Shown piece by piece: positions 20,957 through 31,820 of a stretch of 38,461 nucleotides of DNA. The position numbers and the translations under genes were made by a program. Source of the DNA: Tubiluchus corallicola (Eukaryota > Priapulida > Priapulimorpha > Priapulimorphida > Tubiluchidae); NCBI GenBank assembly GCA_030141605.1, contig JAQGDQ010001487.1, forward strand, positions 1 to 38,461. Direction: 5' to 3'. The number at the start of each line of letters is the position of its first letter. The stretch's first letter is position 1. The notes under the pieces were generated by a model, which saw only the letters and a program-made list of their open reading frames with translations, made no database searches and was not told where the DNA came from.

Positions 20957-22295
20957 ACTGCCCAACCTTAGATGCTAAAGTTAAAACTACAGACATAACA
21001 CATAATACATTGGCTGCCCAACCTTAGATGCTAAAGTTATAACTACAGACATAACACATAATACATTGGCTGCCCAACCTTAGATGCTAAAGTTATAACT
21101 ACAGACATAACACGTAATACATTGGCTGCCCAACCTTAGATGCTAAAGTTAAAACTACAGACATAACACATAATACATTGGCTGCCCAACCTTAGATGCT
21201 AAAGTTATAACTACAGACATAACACGTAATACATTGGCTGCCCAACCTTAGATGCTAAAGTTAAAACTACAGACATAACACATAATACATTGGCTGCCCA
21301 ACCTTAGATGCTAAAGTTATAACTACAGACATAACACGTAATACATTGGCTGCCCAACCTTAGATGCTAAAGTTAAAACTACAGACATAACACGTAATAC
21401 ATTGACTGCCCAACCTTAGATGTTAAAGTGATAACTACAGACATAACACGTAATACATTGACAGCCCAACCTTAGATGTTAAAGTGATAACTACAGACGT
21501 AACACATAATACATTTGACTGCCCAACCTTAGATGCTAAAGTTATAACTACAGACATAACACATAATACATTTGACTGCCCAACCTTAGATGCTAAAGTT
21601 ATAACTACAGACTTAGCACATAATACATAGGCTGCCCAACCTTAGATGTTCAAGTGATAACTACAGACATAACACATAATACATTTGACTGCCCAACCTT
21701 AGATGCTAAAGTTATAACTACAGACATAACACATAATACATTGACTGCCCAATCTTAGATGTTAAAGTGATAACTACAGACTTAGCACATAATACATAGG
21801 CTGCCCAACCTTAGATGTTAAAGTGATAACTACAGACATAACACATAATACATTGACTGCCAACCTTAGATGTTAAAGTGATAACTACAGACATAACACA
21901 TAATACATTGACTGCCCAACCTTAGATGTTAAAATGATAACTACAGACGTAAGACATAATACATTGACTGCCCAACCTTAGACGTTAAAGTGATAACTAC
22001 AGATGTAACACATAATACATTGACAGCCCAATCTTAGATGTTAAAGTGATAACTACAGACATAACACATAATACATTGACTGCCCAACCTTAGATGTTAA
22101 AGTGATAACTACAGACATAACACATAATACACTGACTGCCCAACCTTAGATGTTAAAGTGATAACTACAGACATAACACATAATACATTGACTGCTCAAC
22201 CTTAGATGTTAAAGTGATAACTACAGACATAACACGTAATACATTGACTGCTCAACCTCAGATGTTAAAGTGATAACTACAGACATAACACATAA
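20957..22295. repeat. 56-bp minisatellite, about 24 units
   Basis: Tandem 56-bp units with core CTGCCCAACCTTAGATG. A few units are 55 or 57 bp. The left part alternates two variants (GTTAAAAC and GTTATAAC), giving a 112-bp higher-order period. The right part uses the GTGATAAC variant. Not coding. Confidence 0.97.
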
Positions 22296-22835
22296 CAACA
22301 ATGACAAAAAAGAGAAGGGGTTCGTTCCTACAACACTTTTGGCTGTTGAATGTTGGCACTGCTTCTACAATTAAAACTAGCGAATATGTTGATAATTAGC
22401 AACGAGTTACCAATGATTAACAATGATTACAAACTGAATCTTACAACTACGCAACTGCAAAGAGGATCTTGGAGTAAGATAAGATCCAAAAATCGGCCAT
22501 CTTGCCATCCTCTGAAATTAACAGCGACAACGACAACGACAACAACAACCAGGTCAGCATCAAAAATGAAATCGAGTTTATGCTCGTTTGCACAGTTCTG
22601 ATACATTGCTACATAACAGGGACAAATCGTTTTTAACATTCGGAGGGAATACTTTCTAGCGCGTGTTGTTGTAAGAGAAATTTTACAAAGTATAACGTGA
22701 AATCTCTCACCAATAAAGGCTTGTCAATGGATGGTGGCGTTGATACGTCATTTTCATGATAACCGCTTTGTTGATCAGAAGACGAACTCTTTTTAACTGG
22801 CTGAAAGTAAAAAAATATCTATAAGTGTTCTGCAG
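22296..22835. other. Intergenic, no gene seen
   Basis: It holds a short CAACGACAACGAC run near 22523-22550 and otherwise nothing recognised. Confidence 0.5.
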
Positions 22836-23021
22836 TTTTCGTCGTCGTCGTCATCATTATCATCATCATCATCGTCATCATCATCATCATCATCATCAAC
22901 AACAACGTCAACTTTGTCTTTGTTATCTTCACTCTCGTTATCATCATCATCATCATCCATTCTAATCCTCATCATCATCATTGTCATCGTCGTCGTCATC
23001 GTCCTCATCATCATCGCCATC

Positions 23022-23052
<31 letters not shown>

Positions 23053-23345
23053 ACAACAACAACAACAACAACTTTGTCTTTGCTATCATCACTTTTATTA
23101 CCATCATCATCATCATCATCGTCCATCCTCATCATTATCATCATTGTTGTCGTCGTCGTCATGTTCATCATCATCACCACTACCGTCCTCAGCCCTACCA
23201 CCATCCTCATCGCCATCATCATCACCCTGATCATAATCATCATTACCATCATCCTCACCACCAACAAAACCACCACCACCTCCACCGCCACCACCACCAC
23301 CACCATCGTCATCCCCATCATCATCATCCTCATCGTCATCATTAT
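22836..23345. repeat. ATC/GTC compound microsatellite with a duplicated block
   Basis: Long ATC/GTC/CTC triplet runs. A block around CAACTTTGTCTTTG occurs twice (near 22910 and 23070), followed by similar triplet tracts, so the tract has expanded as a higher-order unit. The long Ser, Asp, Met and Ile frames are artefacts. Confidence 0.93.
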
Positions 23346-23369
23346 GTTTGTTCTTACTCTTGCAGCCCC

Positions 23370-23480
23370 TCAAATGCACTGCCAACGATGTTGCCGCTTC
23401 TGCTGCCGCCACCACCGCTGCCGCTGCCACCACCGCTACTGCTGTTGCAACTGGTATTACTGCTGACGCCACTAGAGCAC
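23370..23480. repeat. GCC/GCT triplet repeat
   Basis: A short compound (GCY)n tract, GC-rich compared with its surroundings. Confidence 0.7.
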
Positions 23481-23799
23481 TGCTATTGCTCGTTTCCTTT
23501 GCTGTACATCTACTGATGTTATTAATATTGCCACTTAGCTAATGATCTTTGGCAAATACGCGTCTAGATAAAGTCAGGTCGCGCATTGAAAACAAACAGA
23601 AGTGATTGGAGAATTCCAGTGTCTGAGTAGAACAATAACAATGTCTAAGTTGAACAATAACAATGATGTCAAATTACAAAACAATTCATGTTTCTGATTC
23701 TCACGTCACAACTTGACATCATTCTTTGGTTTTATGAGTCAGCAAGAAATTACGCCAAACTCGGTGAGGGAAAAAACTAGAACATTAGTGATAGCAATG

Positions 23800-24032
23800 G
23801 CGATGATGATTTTGACAATGATGATCACGATGGTAATGATGATGATGATGAAGATGGTAATGATGACGACGACGACGATGATGATGAAGATGCTAATGAT
23901 GATGAGGAAGATGATGGTGATGATAATGATGACGACAACGACAACGATGATGAGGATGATAATGATGGTGATAACAACGATAATGACAACGATGAAGATG
24001 GTAATGATGATGATGATGATGATGGTGATGAC

Positions 24033-24077
<45 letters not shown>

Positions 24078-24112
24078 AACAACGATAACGACGACCACGA
24101 CGACGATGATGA
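23800..24112. repeat. GAT/GAC compound microsatellite
   Basis: Long GAT-rich triplet tract with GAC and AAT interruptions, same type as in the lectin introns. Confidence 0.95.
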
Positions 24113-24220
24113 TATATTATGTATAATATTATAATGTATATATTATGTATAATATTATATATTGCATATATATATATATTGTATATAATATGTATATATT
24201 ATATATACTAAATCATATGC
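24113..24220. repeat. AT-only low-complexity tract
   Basis: Alternating TATAAT, TATATT and TA runs next to the GAT repeat. Confidence 0.9.
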
Positions 24221-24228
24221 TATGCAAT

Positions 24229-24379
24229 AATGATGATGATGGCAACGATGACAATGAAAATGGGGCTGTTAATTAAGTTTCTAAGTACGCACGCGCTAAT
24301 GATGAAGATGACGATGAGGATGATGATGATAACGACGACGGCGGTGGCGGCGATGACGATGATGCTAATGATGATAGCT
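24229..24379. repeat. GAT/GAC microsatellite, second block
   Basis: Two interrupted GAT/GAC runs separated by a short unique stretch. A GGCGGTGGCGGCGATG patch lies near 24340. Confidence 0.85.
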
Positions 24380-24483
24380 AATTTAAAGTTTTAAGTATGC
24401 GATGTGCACACCAACACTAATTAAGAACAAATAAAATTAATGATGAATATACTTTTGTGCAAAAATGTTAAACCGATAAATTC

Positions 24484-24641
24484 TCATCTTTTTATCAACA
24501 TTTCATAAGGTGGGAATCTTTCAATATTCCAGCAAGAAATCAAATGGCTTCCAGGAATACCAGAGGAAAAGATGATGAAACCCTGAAATTCTACGACTTG
24601 ACACTTATCAATCCCATCATCCTCTACTGGGCCACATAACG
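24484..24641 (-). CDS. Possible terminal exon, unknown protein
   Basis: On the minus strand a strong acceptor-like sequence (ggttttttattaccag, 24642-24657) is followed by an open frame ending in TGA at 24484. The translation is balanced and protein-like: it begins LCGPVEDDGIDKCQVVEFQG and ends FPPYEMLIKR. It would need one base from an upstream exon. It lies on the same strand as, and downstream of, the MGNC exon at 26216-26305, so it could be the last exon of that gene, but no intermediate exons were found. Family not recognised. Confidence 0.3.
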
Positions 24642-24905
24642 CTGGTAATAAAAAACCTTTTAGCCCTAATTGTACTCGCACTGATGGAAAAGATGCACCG
24701 AATGAAGAGGAGACAGGCGCCTCCGCGGGGTGAAATATTGGAGCGAGTGGTAAGAGGCAATAATCGTAACAAGGTTTTTGTTAAGACGTTCTGGTTTAAG
24801 TTGTAATCTTTTCGCCACGTGGCGTAATGCAGTGGATTTAAACAAAATGTCGGCAGTAAATAATGGCGCGTGCATAAGAGAGTCAAACATAATCCTAGAA
24901 TACAC

Positions 24906-25374
<469 letters not shown>

Positions 25375-25458
25375 AGGCCAGTCTAACAACATTATTAGGC
25401 TAAAGTTTACTATCCTCGCACACAAAAAATTAGTTCGTGAAGCGGATTGGAATTGGGA

Positions 25459-25875
25459 TAGGCTTAAGGTTAGGGTTTGGTTAGGGTTTCGAGTAGGGTT
25501 TGGGTTAGGGTAGGTTAGGGTTACTGTTTTGGGTAGGGTTACAGTAAGCGTAGGGTCAGGGTTAGGATTTTGGGTAGGGTTAGGGTTAGGGTAAGTTGGG
25601 GTTAGGGTTTTGGGTAGTGTTAGAGTTAGAGTTAGGGTAGGTTAGGGTTTTGGGTAGAGCTAGAGTAAAGGTAGGGCTAGGGTTTGGTTAGGGTCGGGGT
25701 TAGGGTTAGGGTTTGGTTAGGGGTTTGGGTAGGGTTAGAGTTAGAGTTAGGGAAGGTTAGGGTTAGGGTTAGAATCAGGGTTGGGTCAGCGTCGGGGTTG
25801 CCGTTAGGGTTAGGGTTTGGTTACAGTTAGGTTCAGGGTTTGGTTACAGTTAGGGTGGGGGTTAAGACTAGGGTA
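25459..25875. repeat. Degenerate TTAGGG-like interstitial tract
   Basis: About 400 bp dominated by GGTTAGGGTTTGG, GGTTAGGGTTAGGG and TTTTGGGTAGGG variants on the + strand. It resembles decayed telomeric DNA or a G-rich simple repeat. Perfect TTAGGG runs are at most two or three units. Confidence 0.85.
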
Positions 25876-26215
25876 TTTAAATTGTCTGGGGAATTGTAAA
25901 CTCTTTCCGAATATTACAATTTCTATTATTTTGAAATAAAACGAATCCTCAACAAATGATGGAATAAACTCTCGCTTCTTAGACTTCCACACCAAACGAG
26001 GAATTTCGGGATGAATCATGATTGAACTTGAAGCACTTGAATAAGGTCCCTGGTTCAAACCCTGACCGAGTCCGATCTTTTCACGTTTCCTGCTTTCACG
26101 CAAATTTGGTTTTCAAATTTCTACATTTTTGAGTTTTTTCCATCACTAATCAATAATCTTGCAATTAAGAGCACGAATGATTATCGATTTTCCTGTACAC
26201 TTCACTTTCGATTAC
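25876..26215. other. Intergenic or intronic, no gene confirmed
   Basis: A minus-strand frame (25810-26103) has no recognised domain and runs into the telomere-like tract. A B-box-like GGTTCAAACC lies near 26050. If the MGNC exon is real, this is its first intron. Confidence 0.4.
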
Positions 26216-26305
26216 CTTTTCCAAAGGAACGTTCCCTTGCTGGATGTCAGTATCCCCCTTGTTCTTCTTTTTCTTCCTAGACTTCTCTGAGAAGCAGTTG
26301 CCCAT
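26216..26305 (-). CDS. First coding exon, N-terminally acylated protein (MGNCFS...)
   Basis: A minus-strand ATG at 26305 starts a 30-codon exon beginning MGNCFSEKSRKKKKNKGD. Gly2 with Ser6 fits the N-myristoylation consensus, Cys4 is the usual adjacent palmitoylation site, and the Lys/Arg cluster at residues 8-16 would help bind acidic membranes. The frame runs to a good donor (AAG then GTAATC) at phase 0. An NRF-1-like motif lies 7 bases before the ATG, typical of a TATA-less promoter. This points to a membrane-anchored signalling or adaptor protein, but the family cannot be told from 30 residues. Without splicing the frame stops after about 17 more codons. Confidence 0.5.
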
Positions 26306-26311
26306 CCTGAC

Positions 26312-26323
26312 TGCGCATGCGTG
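26312..26323. promoter_or_regulatory. NRF-1-like site
   Basis: TGCGCATGCGTG matches the NRF-1 consensus YGCGCAYGCGCR at 11 of 12 positions and lies just upstream of the MGNC start codon on the minus strand. Confidence 0.45.
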
Positions 26324-26765
26324 AGCTACAAGCTACCTGTAATGAAATATCGTTAGAACTCGTCGTTTTGCACCAAATCAGTGTGGATGGAGCTTTATCA
26401 AAGGCAAAATTTTTGTAACGAGTAGTATAAACACTGTTCTTGATTTTTAGTATTTTACGCTCACGGACAGGGTTTATTAAGAATGCTGCAACTGTAGCAA
26501 GTGTACTGCAAGTGTAGATTGTCTGTGCGTCTGTCTATTCGTCGCTGGGCAACAATTAATCCCTATAAGGCACGAGACAAATTGGTGTAAACACACCACA
26601 ATTTACATTTCACCCAAAAATCATGTCGTAGGCTTAGCTTAAAACTACTTTCTGATCTTTTTTAAGCTTTATCAGCTTTAATTAATGATGCTTAAATGTT
26701 TCAAGCACTTGGAATGAGATAAAATACGCTGCGACGAGTGGAAAGGTAAGGTAATCTCCGCTCAA
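26324..26765. other. Intergenic upstream of the MGNC exon
   Basis: Unique sequence, with no other gene or repeat recognised. Confidence 0.4.
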
Positions 26766-27140
26766 AGGAAGACAGGATGATTTTTCGTAAACTACTCCAT
26801 TTTCACGTTGGTTAAAAAGTATACATTTTTACACATTGCAAATACTGCAAAAGTGTTTCTGTTAATTAAATAATAAATTAAAAACTTAATTAACGGCGGT
26901 CGAGCTCAACTATTGACGACGTCGCAAACTAACATTATTTTCAGCAGCAAAAATATTCCACGAGCGCGTTGTACGTGTTTGCGAAAGCGAAAATTGAAGT
27001 ACATTGCTACTGTAAGATATTCAGTGTGTTGCACTAAGACTAGTCAAGTTTTACGATAAAAATTCAATTTTCAAATTTACCGCTGTGCTCAAGCATGAGC
27101 TGTTGAACATGTGTAGTTCGTCACAAACTAACACATACAA
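26766..27140 (+). repeat. Dispersed repeat family R, copy 1
   Basis: Matches 37449-37815 in the same order and strand: GAAGACAGGATGATTTTTC, AAAAAGTATACATTTT, then GTGTTTGCGAAAGCGAAAAT and CAAACTAACACAT. No coding frame. Family unknown. Confidence 0.8.
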
Positions 27141-27144
27141 TTAC

Positions 27145-27146
<2 letters not shown>

Positions 27147-27243
<97 letters not shown>

Positions 27244-27266
27244 CTTTATTATTATTATTATTATCT
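27147..27266. repeat. (TTA)n microsatellite
   Basis: About 120 bp of TTA with two CTT interruptions near the right end. It starts just after the end of dispersed repeat R copy 1. Confidence 0.97.
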
Positions 27267-27432
27267 TTAAATACAGCAGAAAATACCATTTCAATGTTTC
27301 TACAGATTCAAAGTACAGCACTGATATTGTCTCTCATTGAAAATATATTTGTTTCATATTTATTACCTTAAAAATCACTGACGGATTTTGGTAAAAACAT
27401 TTTCTTGAATAAGTTGCATAATTTACTAACTG

Positions 27433-27496
27433 CATGCGTAGGCGTATGTGGATATGCGTAGGCGTACGTGGATGTGCGTAGGCGTACGTGGATATA
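27433..27496. repeat. Short tandem repeat GCGTAGGCGTACGTGGAT x 3
   Basis: Three copies of a unit of about 22 bp, surrounded by unique AT-rich sequence (27267-27825) with no gene seen. Confidence 0.8.
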
Positions 27497-27825
27497 CTGT
27501 CCTTTGAGTGACATTATGTAAATGGTTACTTGTTGTACGTGTGAATTTTGACAGTTGTATGATCTGTTCTATTATAATTTCTCTAATTTTCGATTTAGGT
27601 TTTAATATCGTAAATATATTTTATGATTATGTTTTATTAATATTTTAATGCAGAGTTTAAGTCTGCAACAACAGTGTAAATTGAGTTGAATATAATGTTA
27701 GTTTAACAATGAGTTTAATTAATTAATTAACTAATAAAAACTGATAAGTCTAATTACACAGAGTTGAGGTGTTTAGATTTAGCATTACCAGAAGTCAAAA
27801 ACCCTTTCGAAGCTCCCCGGTATAT

Positions 27826-28094
27826 AGTATGACACGTTTGCGTTCATTATGCGTTCACTATATTTAATGATGATGATGATGACGATGATGATGGTGACGT
27901 TCACTAATTAAGAAACTTTTCTTGTGTCCAATTTATATTGTATGACACGTTTGCGTTCATTATGCGTTCACTATATTTAATAATGATGATGATGACGATG
28001 ATGATGGTGACGTTCACTAATTAAGAAACTTTTCTTGTGTCCAATTTATATTGTATGACACGTTTGCGTTCATTATGCGTTCACTATATTTAAT
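27826..28094. repeat. 113-bp tandem repeat, two full units and a third partial
   Basis: The segment starting GACACGTTTGCGTTCATTAT recurs at 27831, 27944 and 28057. Each unit carries an internal GAT/GAC run, and the third leads directly into a long GAT tract. Confidence 0.95.
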
Positions 28095-28332
28095 GATGAT
28101 GATGACGATGACGACGTCGACGACGATGATGGTAATGATGACGATGATGTCGACGATGAGGACGACGATGATGATGATGACGACGACGACAAGGACGATG
28201 ACGACGACGATGATGTTGATGATAATGATGACGATGATGATGATGATGACGACGACAAAGACGATGAGGACGACGATGATGATGATGACGACAAGGACGC
28301 TGACGACGACGATGATGATAATGACGTTGACT
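28095..28332. repeat. GAT/GAC compound microsatellite
   Basis: GAT/GAC/AAG triplet tract that grew from the third 113-bp unit. Open frames through it are artefacts. Confidence 0.95.
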
Positions 28333-28389
28333 AACAAACGTGAATTTGCAAAAATAATGAATTTTGCGCATTTCCTGCATTTGTATTTT

Positions 28390-28819
28390 TATTCTATTTA
28401 TTTTATTTATTTATAATACATCTATGAACTGAAGTCAAGAGACTTACATGTCCATGAAAAACATCGTAAAATATATCGAAATTGTACAGCAAGTAAAATT
28501 ACAGCAAAAAGTAGAAAATACATAGTATATGGTTAGTACAATATAAACACACTGGCAAATTAATTAGTTAATTAATTAATTAGGTAAATAAATTAAAAGT
28601 GCCGGTGAAAAGATTAAAACTTGATTAGTACGATGAAATTATATAATTATGGTAAAAAATTTACATCTTACATCATTTATCAACTCACCTATTTTCTAGT
28701 AAATATTTTTTTCAAAGTTTCTTAAATTTATTTGCATTACTGGCTTGTTTTATTTTACTGGGTAAATTACTCCACATTGTAGAATTCCGAAATACCTTTT
28801 GCAAGAAATAAAAACGGAA
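28390..28819 (-). mobile_element. 3' end of a dead LINE-type retrotransposon
   Basis: On the minus strand, 28819-28715 translates to a typical C-terminus of LINE reverse transcriptases, including VFRNSTMWSNLPSKIKQAS and a final FKKL before TGA (28712-28714). Many invertebrate LINE proteins end with the pattern F.xS..WN.LP..I+.A.S...FK..L. A 3' UTR of about 300 bp follows, ending in ATAAATAAAATAAATAG-type sequence. Upstream the frame is lost within about 20 codons and the catalytic regions are missing, so this is a 5'-truncated or decayed copy. Confidence 0.6.
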
Positions 28820-29209
28820 AACTGCATCAAATACTGCAATTTTATTTACTCTTATTTATTTTTGCTTATACTTTATTAAATTTAAGCACTTTTGTGATAA
28901 AATAAGAAATAATGACTTACAAAAATCGTTCCTCAAATTCTTTGCTGCATGGCCGCTCCCTGTGTGACGTAAGCAAATTAACATATGCACATGATTATAA
29001 TAAAAGCTCACTACTTTAATATATTATATATTATATATATTATATTTAATATATGCGGGAGTTTTTTTCGTTTTAAAATCACTTTTTCACATTTCATATG
29101 TTACACGCGGCACTTAAATCAGCTCAGAATCGCAAAAACATTTTAATTAGTTTAAACATTAGTTAAAACTCATAAAAACCAGTTATAATAATTTTTTTAC
29201 TTTTCTAGC
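28820..29209. other. AT-rich intergenic sequence
   Basis: Possible further LINE debris near 28820-28920, an AT-only patch at 29017-29056, and nothing else recognised. Confidence 0.5.
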
Positions 29210-30835
29210 GTGACTTCTAAATTACGGAAACACAAATCAGCTATTATTGTTTTACCGACTAAACAAAATCGCGTGACTTTTAAATTTCGGAAACACAAAT
29301 CAGCTATTATTGTTTTACCGACTAAACAAAATCGCGTGACTTTTAAATTTCGGAAACACAAATCAGCTATTATTGTTTTACCGACTAAACAAAATCGCGT
29401 GACTTCTAAATTTCGGAAACACAAATCAGCTATTATTGTTTTACCGACTAAACAAAATCGCGTGACTTTTAAATTTCGGAAACACAAATCAGCTATTATT
29501 GTTTTACCGACTAAACAAAATCGCGTGACTTCTAAATTTCGGAAACACAAATCAGCTACTATTGTTTTACCGACTAAACAAAATCGCGTGACTTCTAAAT
29601 TTCGGAAACACAAATCAGCTATTATTGTTTTACCGACTAAACAAAATCGCGTGACTTTTAAATTTCGGAAACACAAATCGGCTATTATTGTTTTACCGAC
29701 TAAACAAAATCGCTTGACTTCTAAATTTCGGAAACACAAATCAGCTATTATTGTTTTACCGACTAAACAAAATCGCCTGACTTCTAAATTTCGGAAACAC
29801 AAATCAGCTATTATTGTTTTACCGACTAAACAAAATCGCGTGACTTCTAAATTTCGGAAACACAAATCAGCTATTATTGTTTTACCGACTAAACAAAATC
29901 GCGTGACTTCTAAATTTCGGAAACACAAATCAGCTATTATTGTTTTACCGACTAAACAAAATCGCGTGATTTCTAAATTTCGGAAACACAAATCAGCTAC
30001 TATTGTTTTACCGACTAAACAAAATCGCCTGACTTCTAAATTTCGGAAACACAAATCAGCTATTATTGTTTTACCGACTAAACAAAATCGCGTGACTTCT
30101 AAATTTCGGAAACACAAATCAGCTACTATTGTTTTACCGACTAAACAAAATCGCCTGACTTTTAAATTTCGGAAACACAAATCAGCTACTATTGTTTTAC
30201 CGCCTAAACAAAATCGCGCGACTTTTAAATTACGGAAACACAAATCAGTTACTATTGTTTTACCGACTAAACAAAATCGCGTGACTTTTAAATTACGGAA
30301 ACACAAATCAGCTATTATTGTTTTACCGACTAAACAAAATCGCGTGACTTCTAAATTACGGAAACACAAATCAGCTATTATTGTTTTACCGACTAAACAA
30401 AATCGCGTGACTTCTAAATTACGGAAACACAAATCAGCTATTATTGTTTTACCGACTAAACAAAATCGCCTGACTTCTAAATTTCGGAAACACAAATCAG
30501 CTACTTTTGTTTTACTGACTAAACAAAATCGTGTGACTTTTAAATTTCGGAAACACAAATCAGCTACTATTGTTTACCGACTAAACAAAATCGTGTGACT
30601 TTTAAATTTCGGAAACACAAATCAGCTACTATTGTTTACCGACTAAATAAAATCGCGTGACTTCTAAATTACAGAAACACAAATCAGCTACTATTGTTTA
30701 CCGACTAAACAAAATCGCGTGACTTTTAAATTATGGAAACACAAATAAGCTATTATTGTTTTACCGACTAAACAAAATCGCGTGACTTTTAAATTACGGA
30801 AACACAAATCAGCTATTATTGTTTTACCGACTAAA
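29210..30835. repeat. 63-bp minisatellite, about 26 units
   Basis: Units start GTGACTTCTAAATTTCGG. The period is a multiple of 3, so frames of more than 450 codons are open on both strands. Common variants change amino acids in either frame (V/L, S/F, F/L, I/T on +; E/K, T/R, I/V on -), and three units near the right end are 62 bp and shift the frame. I call it non-coding. Confidence 0.95.
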
Positions 30836-30837
30836 CG

Positions 30838-31251
30838 GGAACAATGCGCGCCGTTTTTCAATGAAAATTTCACAATTAACAATCACTGCACAAAAAAGTA
30901 TTAAAAATATACACCACTCGTTTAATACTCACTACAGAATTCTGTTTTCTCGTGTTTCTAAACACCAAAAGACTCTATCATCACTTTGCGACGCTTTCGC
31001 ACGAACAACTTGCACAAATTCTTGCAGGAAGTAGCGCAAGTCACCTCTCGCGAACCGAGCGGGAGTGGCTTCATACTTGTGCACTTCAACTGTGCAGGTT
31101 TATGCTACATACACACGCATTAGTAAATGGCTCTATTGCGAGTATTATTTTAACTAAGCGAAAAGAAACACTGTGTTACTGAGACTGTATACATCTCCGA
31201 AATCCACAACACCATTAGCTAAACAGTTGCAACCGAAGTTTCGCCTCCCCG
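30838..31251. other. Unique spacer between the 63-bp and 66-bp arrays
   Basis: A 76-codon plus-strand frame (30952-31182) has no recognised domain, and no splice or start evidence supports it. Confidence 0.4.
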
Positions 31252-31263
31252 TGCGCATGCGCG
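31252..31263. promoter_or_regulatory. Perfect NRF-1 consensus site
   Basis: TGCGCATGCGCG fits YGCGCAYGCGCR at all 12 positions. It lies 105 bp before the ATG (31368) that opens the plus-strand frame of the 66-bp array. NRF-1 sites usually mark TATA-less promoters close to transcription starts. Confidence 0.5.
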
Positions 31264-31367
31264 TGAGACCCCTGACAAATGTACTAAAAGCGCCGGGCTT
31301 CGTTTGACAATTGAATTTTTCCTGAGATAATTTGATTATCTTTCGGTCGTATTAGATTATGTGACAG

Positions 31368-31820
31368 ATGAGGAAGGAAATGTCAAGAGACAAAGCGTCA
31401 TTGATTAAAATACTAGAGGAATGGACGAACAGACAGCAGGGAGAAATGTCAAGAGACAAAGCGTCATTGATTAAGATGCTAGAGGAGTGGACGAACAGAC
31501 AGCAGGGAGAAACGTCAAGAGACAAAGCGTCATTGATTAAGATGCTAGAGGAGTGGACGAACAGACAGCAGGGAGAAATGTCAAGAGACAAAGCGTCATT
31601 GATTAAGATGCTAGAGGAGTGGACGAACAGACAGCAGGGAGAAACGTCAAGAGACAAAGCGTCATTGATTAAGATGCTAGAGGAGTGGACGAACAGACAG
31701 CAGGGAGAAACGTCAAGAGACAAAGCGTCATTGATTAAGATGCTAGAGGAATGGACGAACAGACAGCAGGGAGAAACGTCAAGAGACAAAGCGTCATTGA
31801 TTAAGATGCTAGAGGAGTGA
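31368..31820 (+). CDS. Candidate repeat-protein frame, 150 codons (doubtful)
   Basis: The frame starts MRKE and runs through 6.6 copies of a 22-residue unit to TGA at 31818-31820. The unit is amphipathic and charged (ASLIKMLEEW flanked by SRDK and TNRQQG), compatible with a helix. In favour: the ATG lies outside the repeat, a perfect NRF-1 site lies 105 bp upstream, and most recurrent variants are silent in this frame. Against: five stops interrupt the array, and any stop-free 66-bp unit gives a long frame by chance. No homologue is recognised. Confidence 0.15.
   Translation: MRKEMSRDKASLIKILEEWTNRQQGEMSRDKASLIKMLEEWTNRQQGETSRDKASLIKMLEEWTNRQQGEMSRDKASLIKMLEEWTNRQQGETSRDKASLIKMLEEWTNRQQGETSRDKASLIKMLEEWTNRQQGETSRDKASLIKMLEE

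Noticed and set aside
20775-20957. Short gene ending at a GTGAGT donor near 20875
   Set aside because: A good donor alone; the frame is Thr/Lys-rich without a domain and no partner acceptor is evident.
17938-22295. CRISPR-like array
   Set aside because: The whole unit repeats with no variable spacers, and the context is eukaryotic.
22793-24126. Long Ser, Asp, Ile, Met and Val frames on both strands
   Set aside because: Products of ATC/GAT triplet microsatellites open in several frames at once.
26040-26075. tRNA gene or tRNA-derived SINE at the GGTTCAAACC motif
   Set aside because: Stem pairing around the loop is poor, and no A-box or acceptor stem is found.
29197-30598. Frames of more than 450 codons on both strands of the 63-bp array as real proteins
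   Set aside because: Common variants are non-synonymous in both frames and 62-bp units break them; no start or promoter evidence.
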